From: Nematostella vectensis
Taxonomy: Eukaryota; Cnidaria; Anthozoa; Actiniaria; Edwardsiidae
Assembly (NCBI RefSeq): GCF_932526225.1
Contig: NC_064038.1
Location: 6,060,741 to 6,124,740, forward strand
Length of the DNA: 64,000 nucleotides
Direction of reading: 5' to 3'
Shown: positions 59,001 through 64,000 of the stretch, one piece after another
Numbering within the stretch: position 1 is the stretch's first letter
Layout: each line of letters starts with the position of its first letter
Position numbers and translations under genes: made by a program
Notes under the pieces: model-generated
The model's input: only the letters and a program-made list of their open reading frames with translations
Databases searched by the model: none
What the model was told of the DNA's origin: nothing

Positions 59001-59585
59001 TGCAACACACATGTCATGCAACAACAAAGTCTTTTGTGTAGGTTGTTCTAGTTGAGGTTTAGACACAGGACTTTTTGACTTGCATAGATCAAAGGATCCC
59101 CCTCCCAAATGCACTGTAGCTTAAGATCCTCTGCCTCCCCAAAGAATGGTACCTTAAAGATCCCCCTGCTCCACAAAGAACTTGTACGGAAAAGTCCTTC
59201 CCACCCCTCCCCCAAAAGCACTTGCACCTTAAAACCCCCTAAACCCTCCTTCTAGATTTGCTACTGAATTTTTTTAGAATAAAACGATTCTGAACAAAGA
59301 AGATTAAAAAGGGATATGACCAATACTTGATCCTCCCACCACCATCTATGGTACCCCTATGATAACCTGTGAGGTTAATTTATCAACATTCCACATTCAT
59401 TTGCCACTGAAAATTTGAAAATAAAAAGATTCTGAATAGAGAAGTTAGAAACGGGATGACCAATGCTTGATCCCCTGCCCACGATTTGGCCCCTATGATG
59501 ACCTGTTTGGTAAATTTATCCATAATCTGTTTGCGAGTCACTTTAAATTTATGGTTGACAAACATGTGTTCTAGATACCGAATAA
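37616..59585 (+). CDS. thrombospondin, group B-like, 23 exons
   Basis: Secreted, oligomeric, calcium-binding extracellular matrix glycoprotein. The 23 predicted exons total 3408 nt (1135 residues plus stop), with every junction in phase. Order: signal peptide (1-24), laminin-G-like TSP N-domain (27-235), Pro/Arg/Thr-rich linker (240-360), coiled coil (362-425), four EGF-like domains (470-660), aspartate-rich type 3 repeats (660-905), lectin-like C-terminal domain (905-1133). Diagnostic matches include the CDLFPC EGF motif, an FAKKHKQ segment before a calcium-binding EGF (DIDEC), serial DNCP...DxDGDGxGDxC repeats, [25 protein letters not shown] and [12 protein letters not shown]. There are no procollagen (VWC) or type 1 repeats, as in TSP3/4/COMP; exact orthology is not resolvable. 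Odd points: a single Cys after the coiled coil where vertebrate members have a pair, and six introns expanded by donor-site repeats. Confidence 0.93.
38218..38469 (+). CDS. thrombospondin exon 2, N-domain part 1
   Basis: Residues 27-110. Acceptor ctcacag, donor gtaagg. Contains the first strands of the laminin-G-like TSP N-domain ([16 protein letters not shown] at the start, [20 protein letters not shown] near the end). This domain binds matrix glycans and receptors in vertebrate members. Confidence 0.88.
38600..38735. repeat. possible transposon fragment, intron 2
   Basis: Starts with gggccccggccccccc and a T-run and ends ttctggattcgcccctga, the complement of a GGGGCGAATCCAG-type end also seen near position 464. 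Probably a solo remnant of a non-autonomous DNA element. Confidence 0.35.
39084..39409 (+). CDS. thrombospondin exon 3, N-domain part 2
   Basis: Residues 111-219. Acceptor ttcaacag, donor gtaagt. Typical N-domain core: a '[16 protein letters not shown]' strand with conserved Trp, '[16 protein letters not shown]' with the conserved Cys, and a following beta segment. Ends on a full codon. Confidence 0.9.
39772..40186 (+). CDS. thrombospondin exon 4, N-domain end and linker
   Basis: Residues 220-357. Begins with the last N-domain strand ([11 protein letters not shown]) and a conserved Cys (DPDTCFQ), then a Pro/Arg/Thr/Glu-rich linker in which TYRPDPR-like heptads repeat, encoded by 21-bp DNA repeats at about 40015-40086. 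A linker this long and basic is not usual for the family. It is probably disordered and could be O-glycosylated. Confidence 0.85.
40337..40524 (+). CDS. thrombospondin exon 5, coiled coil
   Basis: Residues 358-420. A heptad pattern with Leu/Ile/Met core positions ([20 protein letters not shown], then [16 protein letters not shown]) marks the oligomerization coiled coil. The donor CAG|GTAAAT is the first copy of an 11-fold repeat that follows. Confidence 0.88.
40511..40970. repeat. 45-bp donor-spanning tandem array, intron 5
   Basis: The unit begins inside exon 5 (atatgaatagccag) and continues into the intron (gtaaatgagatgtgagaaca...). About 11 copies, diverging towards the 3' side. Most keep CAG|GTAAAT or AG|GTAAAT, so each is a decoy donor; using a downstream copy would put an in-frame TGA in the mRNA. 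Confidence 0.9.
41145..41292 (+). CDS. thrombospondin exon 6, post-coiled-coil
   Basis: Residues 421-469. Acceptor ctctttcccag. Encodes the end of the coiled coil ([19 protein letters not shown]) with one Cys, then a short linker ending SPVIAN. Vertebrate TSPs use a Cys pair here for interchain disulfides; only one is visible. Ends in phase 1 at AACG|GTAATA, a donor replicated in the following array. Confidence 0.85.
41274..45107. repeat. 55-60-bp donor-spanning minisatellite, intron 6
   Basis: About 68 copies of a unit combining the last bases of exon 6 (gtgatagcgaacg) with the intron start (gtaatacaatacaacctctt) plus a variable segment (taatctggccatcctaggtg / aaaatggccaccctagatct). AATAC is duplicated in some units. 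The order of variants repeats at about 1.65 kb (near-identical segments around 42737-42937 and 44382-44582), showing higher-order duplication. GAACG|GTAATAC is kept in nearly all copies. Confidence 0.95.
41626..41700. repeat. AATAC pentanucleotide expansion
   Basis: About 14 direct AATAC units inside one minisatellite copy, an expansion of the two-or-three-copy motif found in the other units. Confidence 0.9.
45537..45685 (+). CDS. thrombospondin exon 7, first EGF-like domain
   Basis: Residues 470-519. Cys-rich, starting [13 protein letters not shown] and continuing [17 protein letters not shown], the classic six-Cys EGF pattern of thrombospondins. Ends with TDVNE before the next domain. Confidence 0.9.
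45779..45916 (+). CDS. thrombospondin exon 8, second EGF-like domain
   Basis: Residues 520-565. Acceptor ctttctttcag. Begins [14 protein letters not shown] and ends with [12 protein letters not shown], a segment preceding a calcium-binding EGF that is highly characteristic of group B thrombospondins. An N-glycosylation site is visible (NAT). Confidence 0.9.
46095..46331 (+). CDS. thrombospondin exon 9, calcium-binding EGF plus part of next
   Basis: Residues 566-644. [19 protein letters not shown] followed by NTPGSFRC is a canonical calcium-binding EGF. The rest ([20 protein letters not shown]) starts the fourth EGF, completed in exon 10. Confidence 0.9.
46770..46874 (+). CDS. thrombospondin exon 10, EGF end and first type 3 motif
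   Basis: Residues 645-679. [12 protein letters not shown] completes the fourth [19 protein letters not shown] opens the calcium-binding type 3 wire. Donor CGT|GTAAGT. Confidence 0.9.
46901..47067. repeat. ATC/CAT trinucleotide microsatellite, intron 10
   Basis: About 55 near-perfect CAT units with a few CAA and CGT interruptions. Open in several frames on both strands (poly-His, Ser, Ile, Met), but intronic. Confidence 0.95.
47306..47413 (+). CDS. thrombospondin exon 11, type 3 repeat
   Basis: Residues 680-715. [20 protein letters not shown] then [16 protein letters not shown]: aspartates spaced to bind calcium, paired cysteines. Donor GTG|GTAAAT, the start of a repeat array. Confidence 0.9.
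47398..48155. repeat. 64-bp donor-spanning tandem array, intron 11
   Basis: The unit includes exon-derived ggggacggt-cactgaacgatgtg followed by the intron start. About 12 copies. In most copies gtg|gtaaat has become gtgataaat, so the donor GT is lost; it survives at about 47587 and in the last copy. Confidence 0.85.
49325..49500 (-). mobile_element. tRNA-derived SINE, intron 11
   Basis: Read on the minus strand: a tRNA-like head with A-box-like TTGGTGAGGCAGTTGCAAGT and B box GGGTTTGATTCCCGG, then a body with GTTTTCTCTGGTTTCTCC and CCCTCCTCCACATAAGCCAA. This is the RNA polymerase III promoter layout of a SINE. The 3' tail is not well defined. Confidence 0.65.
49712..49871 (+). CDS. thrombospondin exon 12, type 3 repeats
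   Basis: Residues 716-768. Two DNCP repeats ([31 protein letters not shown]) with GDxC motifs. Ends in phase 1 at GATG|GTAAGA. Confidence 0.9.
49795..50575. repeat. degenerate duplications of exon 12 end, intron 12
   Basis: The last ~80 bases of exon 12 plus ~45 intron bases recur at about 49938-50050 (close: ctgtgtgacgtcgacatcga retained) and in weaker form at about 50057-50150, 50250-50350 and 50455-50575. The copies have frame-breaking changes and so are dead exon fragments. Confidence 0.75.
50656..50774 (+). CDS. thrombospondin exon 13, type 3 repeats
   Basis: Residues 769-808. Completes DGDGIINVL from exon 12, then [20 protein letters not shown] and [14 protein letters not shown]. Acceptor ttgtacatag, donor gtcagc. 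Confidence 0.88.
50933..50985 (+). CDS. thrombospondin exon 14, type 3 repeat
   Basis: Residues 809-825, only 53 nt: [17 protein letters not shown]. Ends in phase 2 at gtgagt. Confidence 0.88.
51070..51416. mobile_element. non-autonomous DNA element, copy 1, intron 14
   Basis: Ends are inverted repeats (caggcctgtaccca / tgggtatgggcctg). It shares long stretches with the copy in intron 15 (gacgtgctatttgtagacaa, ccaaatccgacaataaacgt, cgtggagatactgcaaaggc). G/C homopolymers sit near the left end. No frame of note. Confidence 0.7.
51638..51723 (+). CDS. thrombospondin exon 15, type 3 repeat
   Basis: Residues 826-854: [20 protein letters not shown] then LDTDGDGK. Acceptor caaccatcag; ends in phase 1 at gtgaga. 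Confidence 0.88.
51805..52104. mobile_element. non-autonomous DNA element, copy 2, intron 15
   Basis: Same family as 51070-51416, with ends caggcccgtgccca / taggtacgggtct. Direct ggggcac repeats flank it on both sides, consistent with a target duplication of about 7 bases. Confidence 0.7.
52299..52394 (+). CDS. thrombospondin exon 16, type 3 repeat
   Basis: Residues 855-886: [17 protein letters not shown] then [15 protein letters not shown], close to the conserved penultimate type 3 repeat of the family. Ends in phase 1 at GACC|GTAAGT. Confidence 0.9.
52384..52560. repeat. three-copy donor-spanning repeat, intron 16
   Basis: The junction block gggatacggacc|gtaagtaatgacgtcat recurs at about 52450 (gtaagtcatgacgtcat) and 52523 (gagatacgggctgtaagtaa). 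Donor GTAAGT positions are 52395, 52460 and 52533. All three keep GTAAGT. Confidence 0.8.
52665..52843 (+). CDS. thrombospondin exon 17, last type 3 repeat and start of C-terminal domain
   Basis: Residues 887-946: [20 protein letters not shown], then [20 protein letters not shown] and a [14 protein letters not shown] stretch, the conserved entry into the C-terminal domain. Phase 0 donor CGG|GTAAGG. Confidence 0.9.
52810..56292. repeat. 23-bp donor-spanning minisatellite, intron 17
   Basis: About 148 copies of agcaagccaaggggtaaggc plus agt or a variant (ggtgt). It begins within the last ~30 bases of exon 17 (gcaagccaacgg|gtaaggc). A second copy of the exon end (ccaaccacaatggcg..caagccaacggg) occurs at 52857-52890 and again at the far 3' edge, 56260-56290. 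Almost every unit holds GGG|GTAAGG, a strong donor match. The minus strand has no stop codon in any frame over long stretches. Confidence 0.95.
56478..56526 (+). CDS. thrombospondin exon 18, C-terminal domain
   Basis: Residues 947-962, 49 nt: [16 protein letters not shown]. Acceptor tttattgtag, donor gtaagt. Matches the family segment between the conserved Trp region and the FINT/FVNT strand. Confidence 0.85.
57479..57675 (+). CDS. thrombospondin exon 19, C-terminal domain core
   Basis: Residues 963-1028: [20 protein letters not shown], then [21 protein letters not shown] and [10 protein letters not shown]. Very close to the conserved lectin-like jelly-roll core. Confidence 0.92.
57935..58009 (+). 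CDS. thrombospondin exon 20, C-terminal domain
   Basis: Residues 1029-1053: [20 protein letters not shown] then DTTQQ, one of the most conserved strings of the family. Phase 0 on both sides; the donor gtgctt is weak. Confidence 0.9.
58293..58390 (+). CDS. thrombospondin exon 21, C-terminal domain
   Basis: Residues 1054-1085: [20 protein letters not shown] then [12 protein letters not shown], matching the conserved W-x-D/S...YRW segment. Phase 2 donor AAG|GTAAGG. Confidence 0.9.
58753..58892 (+). CDS. thrombospondin exon 22, C-terminal domain end
   Basis: Residues 1086-1132: [18 protein letters not shown] then [19 protein letters not shown] and a final VHC with the conserved Cys. Ends in phase 1. 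Confidence 0.9.
58925..59025. repeat. short tandem repeat, intron 22
   Basis: About four copies of a 28-base unit (atgtcacataacccatgtta-tgcaacac). It starts about 30 bases after the donor and does not include exon sequence. Two longer direct duplications (about 59265-59385 and 59400-59525) follow in the same intron. Confidence 0.7.
59575..59585 (+). CDS. thrombospondin exon 23, terminal codons
   Basis: Acceptor gtgttctag; completes GAT and adds ACC GAA TAA, so the protein ends HCLDTE. Short tails after the last Cys are normal (compare CNDT-type ends). It is supported by phase and by the total length being a multiple of three; an unseen alternative last exon cannot be excluded. Confidence 0.6.
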
Positions 59586-61050
59586 GACACCGCTGTTACA
59601 AGGTGGCAAGAAGTGTTGGTTTCCGTCTTGCCAACCAAAACTACTACCATTACACCTTTGTACTATGGCAAGATAACAGCTCCAAGAAGACCCTGAACAC
59701 GAGACTGTATACACTGTACAGATAATAGAGAGCCTATTTGTTGTAGGTATTAGAATGAGGTCTCGCTGGGTTACAGACAATTAAAATCTGTAATACATAT
59801 GGCAGAACAAGATGGTTATATGATGCCAATAAACTCAATCAAACTGTCAGTGGTACAGAAAGAGCAAAATTACATAGTATAGGTTGCTAATAACAATTAA
59901 CCTACTAAGGACATATAAATAGCTAGTGAACATTCTAAAAAAGGTAGAAGCTATTGCCTCATCTGAAGGAGTTTTAGACATTTCAAAGGGACAAATAACA
60001 TATAATTAATCACATCTCCCTGTTCAACAGTATATAGTGTATGAACTATGTATACAGAAAGTATCTTATATTTCAAGATATGATACGAATGCAAGTACAC
60101 AAGTCAATAAAAATGTGCAGAGTAACTGTAAATAGCCATAGGGGAGATATTACAAAGCTATGATTTTTATGTTAATCTGGAATTACTTCCTTTGGGTAAA
60201 GGAAGGTGGGTTTTCTTTTCTTACTAGCATACCCATGCAATTTGTATGTCTAGGCCATGGAATGAAAATCTTATTTTCCTTGTAGCCGAAACAAAGGCTG
60301 ATTAATGCTCAGAAATATTTGTCAAATTATGCCACATTTTATAAAAGCTGCACATCTTATTTAAAGACTGTCTTATTTGCTATTATCTAAAATATTCCAT
60401 TGGTATGATGTTGATAGGAAGGATAAGGCAATGGTAATTTGACGGAAATTGCTGAGTCAATCCTTTGTAATTCACACCACGCACGCACGCACACACACAT
60501 ATTATATATATAGCTCGAGTGCAGGTATTTTAAGAACAGCCCGATACACAGGTGAAGGGGGATATACCTTGGTATGTAGAAAAAAACATGCAAACTACTG
60601 TTTCATCTTGAAAGTCATTCAAAAAGTCTATTTCGTGGTTGCCAACCATCAGGGGATTCTGTGGTCGAGGTCTTGATAATATTGACCAATGCCAAGCACC
60701 AATCAGAGTGATTTGATGGATACTCCCCCCCCCCCCCCCCCACAAGAAAAAAAAACAATAATCAACTAATCAATGCTAGTCAATTGAAACTGATAGCAAT
60801 CAATTGATTGACAATGAAACTATGATAATTATCAATTTTCACTAACGTTCCAACATGCTTAAAACAGTGGCTAATTAATGACGGAGAATTTTTGTCCATA
60901 ACAGGTGCATACACAGGGCATGCGCACCAACCCCCCCCCCCTTGACTGCCTTAAAGTGGGTAATTTCTTATTGAGATACCAATGACTTCACACACCCCAC
61001 CCCCCTCAATTCCCCACCACTGTCCTCACAACCACCCCACCCCAACCTTC
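59586..61050. other. thrombospondin 3' UTR and intergenic
   Basis: AT-rich, with AATAAA at 59828-59833 (about 245 bases after the stop) and further AATAAA-like sites near 60107. A C-run (60723-60742) and short dinucleotide tracts follow. No gene seen. Confidence 0.6.
59828..59833 (+). terminator. probable poly(A) signal of thrombospondin
   Basis: First canonical AATAAA downstream of the proposed stop codon. Confidence 0.45.
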
Positions 61051-61180
61051 TGTGACAAGTTGCGTGACAGAGCACGTGCTCAGAACGTGACCCAGGACCC
61101 TCATCAGATTGTGCAAGACTCATGGCTCGTTTCACCGTTGAATAAACGTCTACAAAACTTCTTATTATCCTCTTCTTACA
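61051..61180 (+). repeat. putative 5' LTR
   Basis: Begins TGTGACAAGTTGCGTGACAG and ends cttcttaca, i.e. TG...CA. Contains an E-box palindrome GAGCACGTGCTC (61070-61081) and AATAAA (61141-61146). The boundaries are inferred from TG/CA, the poly(A) signal and the adjoining primer site; the 3' LTR is not in the window to confirm them. A length of 130 bp is short for the group. Confidence 0.6.
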
Positions 61181-61192
61181 TGGTGGCAGCGG
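61181..61192 (+). other. putative primer-binding site
   Basis: TGGTGGCAGCGG directly follows the LTR end and starts with the TGG that pairs with a tRNA CCA tail. The tRNA identity is not assigned. Confidence 0.5.
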
Positions 61193-61198
61193 TTAACT

Positions 61199-64000
61199 AT
61201 GGCCTCAGGATATGTCTTACCGCCGCCGGCGCCGCTGGAGATACACAATAGCAATGCTGCTGACAAATGGAAGCGATTTGTGCTCGCTTGGAAAAACTAC
61301 TCGTTGGCGACTGGGTTGAACGAGAAAGCTGAAGCCGTACAAGTAGCTACGTTGCTAACAGTTATCGGTGAAGAGGCGAGAGAAGTCTACTCGACATTTA
61401 CCCTGACCGAAGGAGAGACAGACAAGATAGAGCCTGTCATAAAGAAATTCGCCGAGTACTGTCAACCAAGAAAGAACGTGCCGTTCGAAAGATTCCGTTT
61501 CAACCAGCGAATGCAAGAGCCTGGAGAGTCCTACGAGCACTATAGAACAGCGCTGAGAAAATTGGCCGAGTCCTGCGAGTTTGATACGATTACGCCAGAC
61601 GAAATACTTCGAGATCGGTTGTTATTTGGAATACATGACACGAAGGTCAGAGAAAGGTTGTTACGCGAGTCCAAATTAACACTAGCGAAAACAGATGAAA
61701 TTTGCCGAGCGGCTGAGAGTATGCTTGCTCAGATGAAAATAGTCAAAGATACATCTGAGACAGACGTCAATGCCGTGAGTAAATTCGAGTCGAAGAAACC
61801 CAACATCAAAAATTATCGGCGAAAGCAACGAGGTCAAGGCAAACAATGTGACAATTGTGGATACCAACATATGGCAAATCAGGAATCGTGTCCCGCACGA
61901 GGAAAGGACTGCCGGAAGTGCGGAGCGAAAAATCACTTTGCCAATAGATGCAAACAGGAAGTCAAGGCTACCGAAGTCGAAGAAACAGATATGTATCCTG
62001 AGGAGACATATCAAACGGAGGAAGTATTGGCCGTCTGGTTGGATGATTCGCAGCTGGTCACATTTCAATCAGAGTCTGGAAGTTTCATCCGTTTCCAACC
62101 TGATACTGGTGCACAATGCAATGTGTTGCCAGTGCACATATACAAGCAGGCGTGTAACGACCACAAGCTAGTAAAAGTGAAACCCGTGCAAACGTCCTTA
62201 GTGGCGTATGGGGGATCAAAGATCAAAGTCGTCGGGCATGTCACCATTAGAGTGTGGAGAAACCATGTATCGTGCCAGCTGGATTGTCGCCTTGTTGACA
62301 GCCATGAAATCCGCCCGATTCTGGGGCGTAAGGCATGCCTTGGCATGAACATTATACAGTACAATGACAACGACCAGTTTCACAAACCGCAGACAGATGG
62401 AGCGACAGTGTTCACCGTTGACCCCAAACCAGGAGCTGCACTAACAAGAGAAGAAATATTGGCTAAGTTCCCAGCAGTGTTCAGTGACGGGGTTGGCAAA
62501 CTTGATGGAGAATACACCATCAGACTAGACACAAACGCTCAACCAGTACAACACGCACCACGTAGAGTTGCAGTAGCCCTAAGACCCCAGCTCAAGAAAA
62601 CCTTGAATGATCTAGTGGACAAAGAGATAATAGCACCGGTGACCACACCCACCTCGTGGATCAGCTCTATGGTAGTAGTTCCCAAGAAAGATGGAAAACT
62701 GCGAATATGCCTAGACCCAAAGGATCTCAACAAAGCCATCCAGAGGGAAAACTATCCCCTACCAACCATAGAAGAGGTTGCAACACGATTACACGGTGCC
62801 AAGGTGTTCACGTTGTTGGATGTCCGCAACGGTTTCTGGCACGTCCAGCTAGAGGAAGAGTCGACCTATCTAACAACTTTCCATACACCGTTTGGCCGAT
62901 ACCGATGGAAGAGAATGCCTTTCGGGATCTCCTCAGCACCAGAAGTGTTTCAAAGAAAGATGCATGAATTTGCCGAAGGTCTGACTGGAACCGAAGTTGT
63001 TGCTGATGATTTCCTGGTAGTGGGCTATGGCGAGAGCTACGAGGAGGCAACGGCGGATCACGACAGGAACCTCCTGGCATTCCTAAACCGTTGTGATCAA
63101 CGGGACATACACCTGAATCCCGACAAGATGAGACTTAGGAAATCAGAGTTACTCTTCATTGGCCACATAGCAACTGACAAGGGACTTAAAGTCGACCCTG
63201 CTAAAGTGCGAGCAATTGTGGACATGCCCTCACCGACCGACAAGCTTGGGGTACAGCGTCTGTTAGGCCTAGCCCAATACCTTGCAAAGTTCCTGCCCCA
63301 GCTGTCAGACATCACAAAGCCGCTGAGGGATCTCACACAGAGCGACGTGCAGTTCATCTGGGATGATGCGCAACAGTCTGCGTTTGAAAAGCTAAAGGAT
63401 GCCGTTACAGTCACTCCAGTATTGCGGTACTACAACCTAGACGAGGAGATTACACTTCAGTGCGATGCGTCGCAGAGCGGATTGGGTGCCGCATTACTAC
63501 AGAATGGCCAACCAGTAGCCTACGCATCACGTGCACTCACGCCCGCTGAGACGCGTTATGCACAGATTGAGAAGGAGCTGCTCGCGATTGTCTTTGCGTG
63601 TGACCGTTTCCATACGTACGTCTACGGCCGCGAAGTCGTCAACATCGAGACTGATCACAAGCCTTTGGAACCAATCTTCATCAAACCTCTGGCGACTGCT
63701 CCGAAACGCCTACAACGAATGCTGCTGAGTCTGCAGAGTTACAGTCTCAATGTGAAGTACAAGAAAGGCAAAGATCTTTACTTGGCTGACACCCTAAGCA
63801 GAGCTTACTTACCCGAAGTCAACGCCTGGGAGTTTACCAGGGAGCTGGAGGAGATTGACCATCGATCATGGATGCCAGTGAGAGAAGAGACTTGGCAGCA
63901 ACTCAAAAATGCAGCAGTAGATGATGCGGTGCAACAAAACCTTCGAGAGGTTATAAAGAGAGGTTGGCCAGAGAGCAAAACAGACCTGCCGGAGTGCGTG
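61199..64000 (+). CDS. Gag-Pol polyprotein, partial (no 3' end)
   Basis: Starts at ATG 61199 (MASGYVLPPPAPLE) and stays open for 934 codons to the edge; Gag and Pol share one frame. Gag capsid-like region about residues 15-200; two zinc knuckles near residues 217-231 (CxxC, spacing imperfect) and 238-251 (CRKCGAKNHFANRC, canonical CX2CX4HX4C); aspartic protease with the DTGA motif at residue 302; reverse transcriptase about 440-690, with active-site VADD (Asp603-604) in place of the common YxDD; RNase H about 750-870 with the first catalytic Asp at 756 (CDAS) and Glu near 793 (EKELLAI). The tail after RNase H leads toward an integrase outside the window. Intact appearance suggests recent activity; function is retrotransposition. 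Confidence 0.9.
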   Translation, partial: MASGYVLPPPAPLEIHNSNAADKWKRFVLAWKNYSLATGLNEKAEAVQVATLLTVIGEEAREVYSTFTLTEGETDKIEPVIKKFAEYCQPRKNVPFERFRFNQRMQEPGESYEHYRTALRKLAESCEFDTITPDEILRDRLLFGIHDTKVRERLLRESKLTLAKTDEICRAAESMLAQMKIVKDTSETDVNAVSKFESKKPNIKNYRRKQRGQGKQCDNCGYQHMANQESCPARGKDCRKCGAKNHFANRCKQEVKATEVEETDMYPEETYQTEEVLAVWLDDSQLVTFQSESGSFIRFQPDTGAQCNVLPVHIYKQACNDHKLVKVKPVQTSLVAYGGSKIKVVGHVTIRVWRNHVSCQLDCRLVDSHEIRPILGRKACLGMNIIQYNDNDQFHKPQTDGATVFTVDPKPGAALTREEILAKFPAVFSDGVGKLDGEYTIRLDTNAQPVQHAPRRVAVALRPQLKKTLNDLVDKEIIAPVTTPTSWISSMVVVPKKDGKLRICLDPKDLNKAIQRENYPLPTIEEVATRLHGAKVFTLLDVRNGFWHVQLEEESTYLTTFHTPFGRYRWKRMPFGISSAPEVFQRKMHEFAEGLTGTEVVADDFLVVGYGESYEEATADHDRNLLAFLNRCDQRDIHLNPDKMRLRKSELLFIGHIATDKGLKVDPAKVRAIVDMPSPTDKLGVQRLLGLAQYLAKFLPQLSDITKPLRDLTQSDVQFIWDDAQQSAFEKLKDAVTVTPVLRYYNLDEEITLQCDASQSGLGAALLQNGQPVAYASRALTPAETRYAQIEKELLAIVFACDRFHTYVYGREVVNIETDHKPLEPIFIKPLATAPKRLQRMLLSLQSYSLNVKYKKGKDLYLADTLSRAYLPEVNAWEFTRELEEIDHRSWMPVREETWQQLKNAAVDDAVQQNLREVIKRGWPESKTDLPECV

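Larger units (their letters stand above)
61051..64000 (+). mobile_element. Ty3/gypsy LTR retrotransposon, 5' part
   Basis: A 130-base LTR (61051-61180), a primer-binding site at 61181 and a single long Gag-Pol frame reading off the window. Domain order Gag, zinc knuckles, protease, RT, RNase H fits Ty3/gypsy (Metaviridae-like) elements; integrase and the 3' LTR lie beyond the edge. The frame has no stop or shift in 934 codons, so the copy is probably young. Confidence 0.92.

Noticed and set aside
59486-59725. 79-codon frame over the thrombospondin last exon
   Set aside because: The splice phase from exon 22 dictates another frame, which ends after DTE. This frame has no similarity to thrombospondin tails and lies mostly in the 3' UTR.

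Overview
The window looks like nuclear DNA of an invertebrate animal, most likely an anthozoan cnidarian (sea anemone or coral). The evidence is AT-rich non-coding DNA, two multi-exon genes with ordinary GT-AG introns, dispersed short DNA-transposon fragments, a tRNA-derived SINE and a Ty3/gypsy retrotransposon. The organism call is inference. There are no bacterial-style operons, rRNA genes or CRISPR arrays.

Layout. Bases 1-7.1 kb hold no gene I can support. A three-exon C2H2 zinc-finger gene lies at 8.07-13.69 kb on the + strand (about 330 aa, four fingers). Bases 13.7-37.5 kb are gene-poor and filled with decayed repeats: a three-copy repeat at 19.3-21.3 kb, pogo-like terminal-repeat fragments at 22.7-23.5 kb, a large inverted repeat at 27.1-27.3 kb, and a 165-bp insertion at 30.9-31.1 kb with 15-bp target duplications and a hammerhead-ribozyme-like fold. 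A complete thrombospondin gene runs from 37.6 to 59.6 kb on the + strand. Its 23 exons join in phase into a 1135-codon frame: signal peptide, TSP N-domain, Pro/Arg/Thr-rich linker, coiled coil, four EGF-like domains, calcium-binding type 3 repeats and the TSP C-terminal domain. There are no type 1 or VWC domains, as in the TSP3/4/COMP (group B) architecture. From 61.05 kb to the window edge is the 5' part of a Ty3/gypsy LTR retrotransposon: short LTR, primer-binding site, and one uninterrupted Gag-protease-RT-RNase H frame cut by the edge.

The most unusual feature is inside the thrombospondin gene. Six of its 22 introns (5, 6, 11, 12, 16 and 17) begin with tandem repeats whose unit starts inside the preceding exon and spans the 5' splice site. 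Units range from 23 bp (about 148 copies) and 55-60 bp (about 68 copies) up to degenerate copies of a whole exon end. Each array therefore carries copies of the exon-intron junction: more than 200 decoy donors in introns 5, 6, 16 and 17, while in intron 11 most copies have lost the donor G. None of the long arrays spans a 3' splice site. This looks like recurrent intron growth by tandem duplication across donor sites.

The two genes have no evident functional link. The zinc-finger protein is a probable nuclear DNA-binding factor. The thrombospondin is a secreted calcium-binding matrix glycoprotein. Exon boundaries are inferred from splice consensus, phase and family similarity; no transcript evidence was available.
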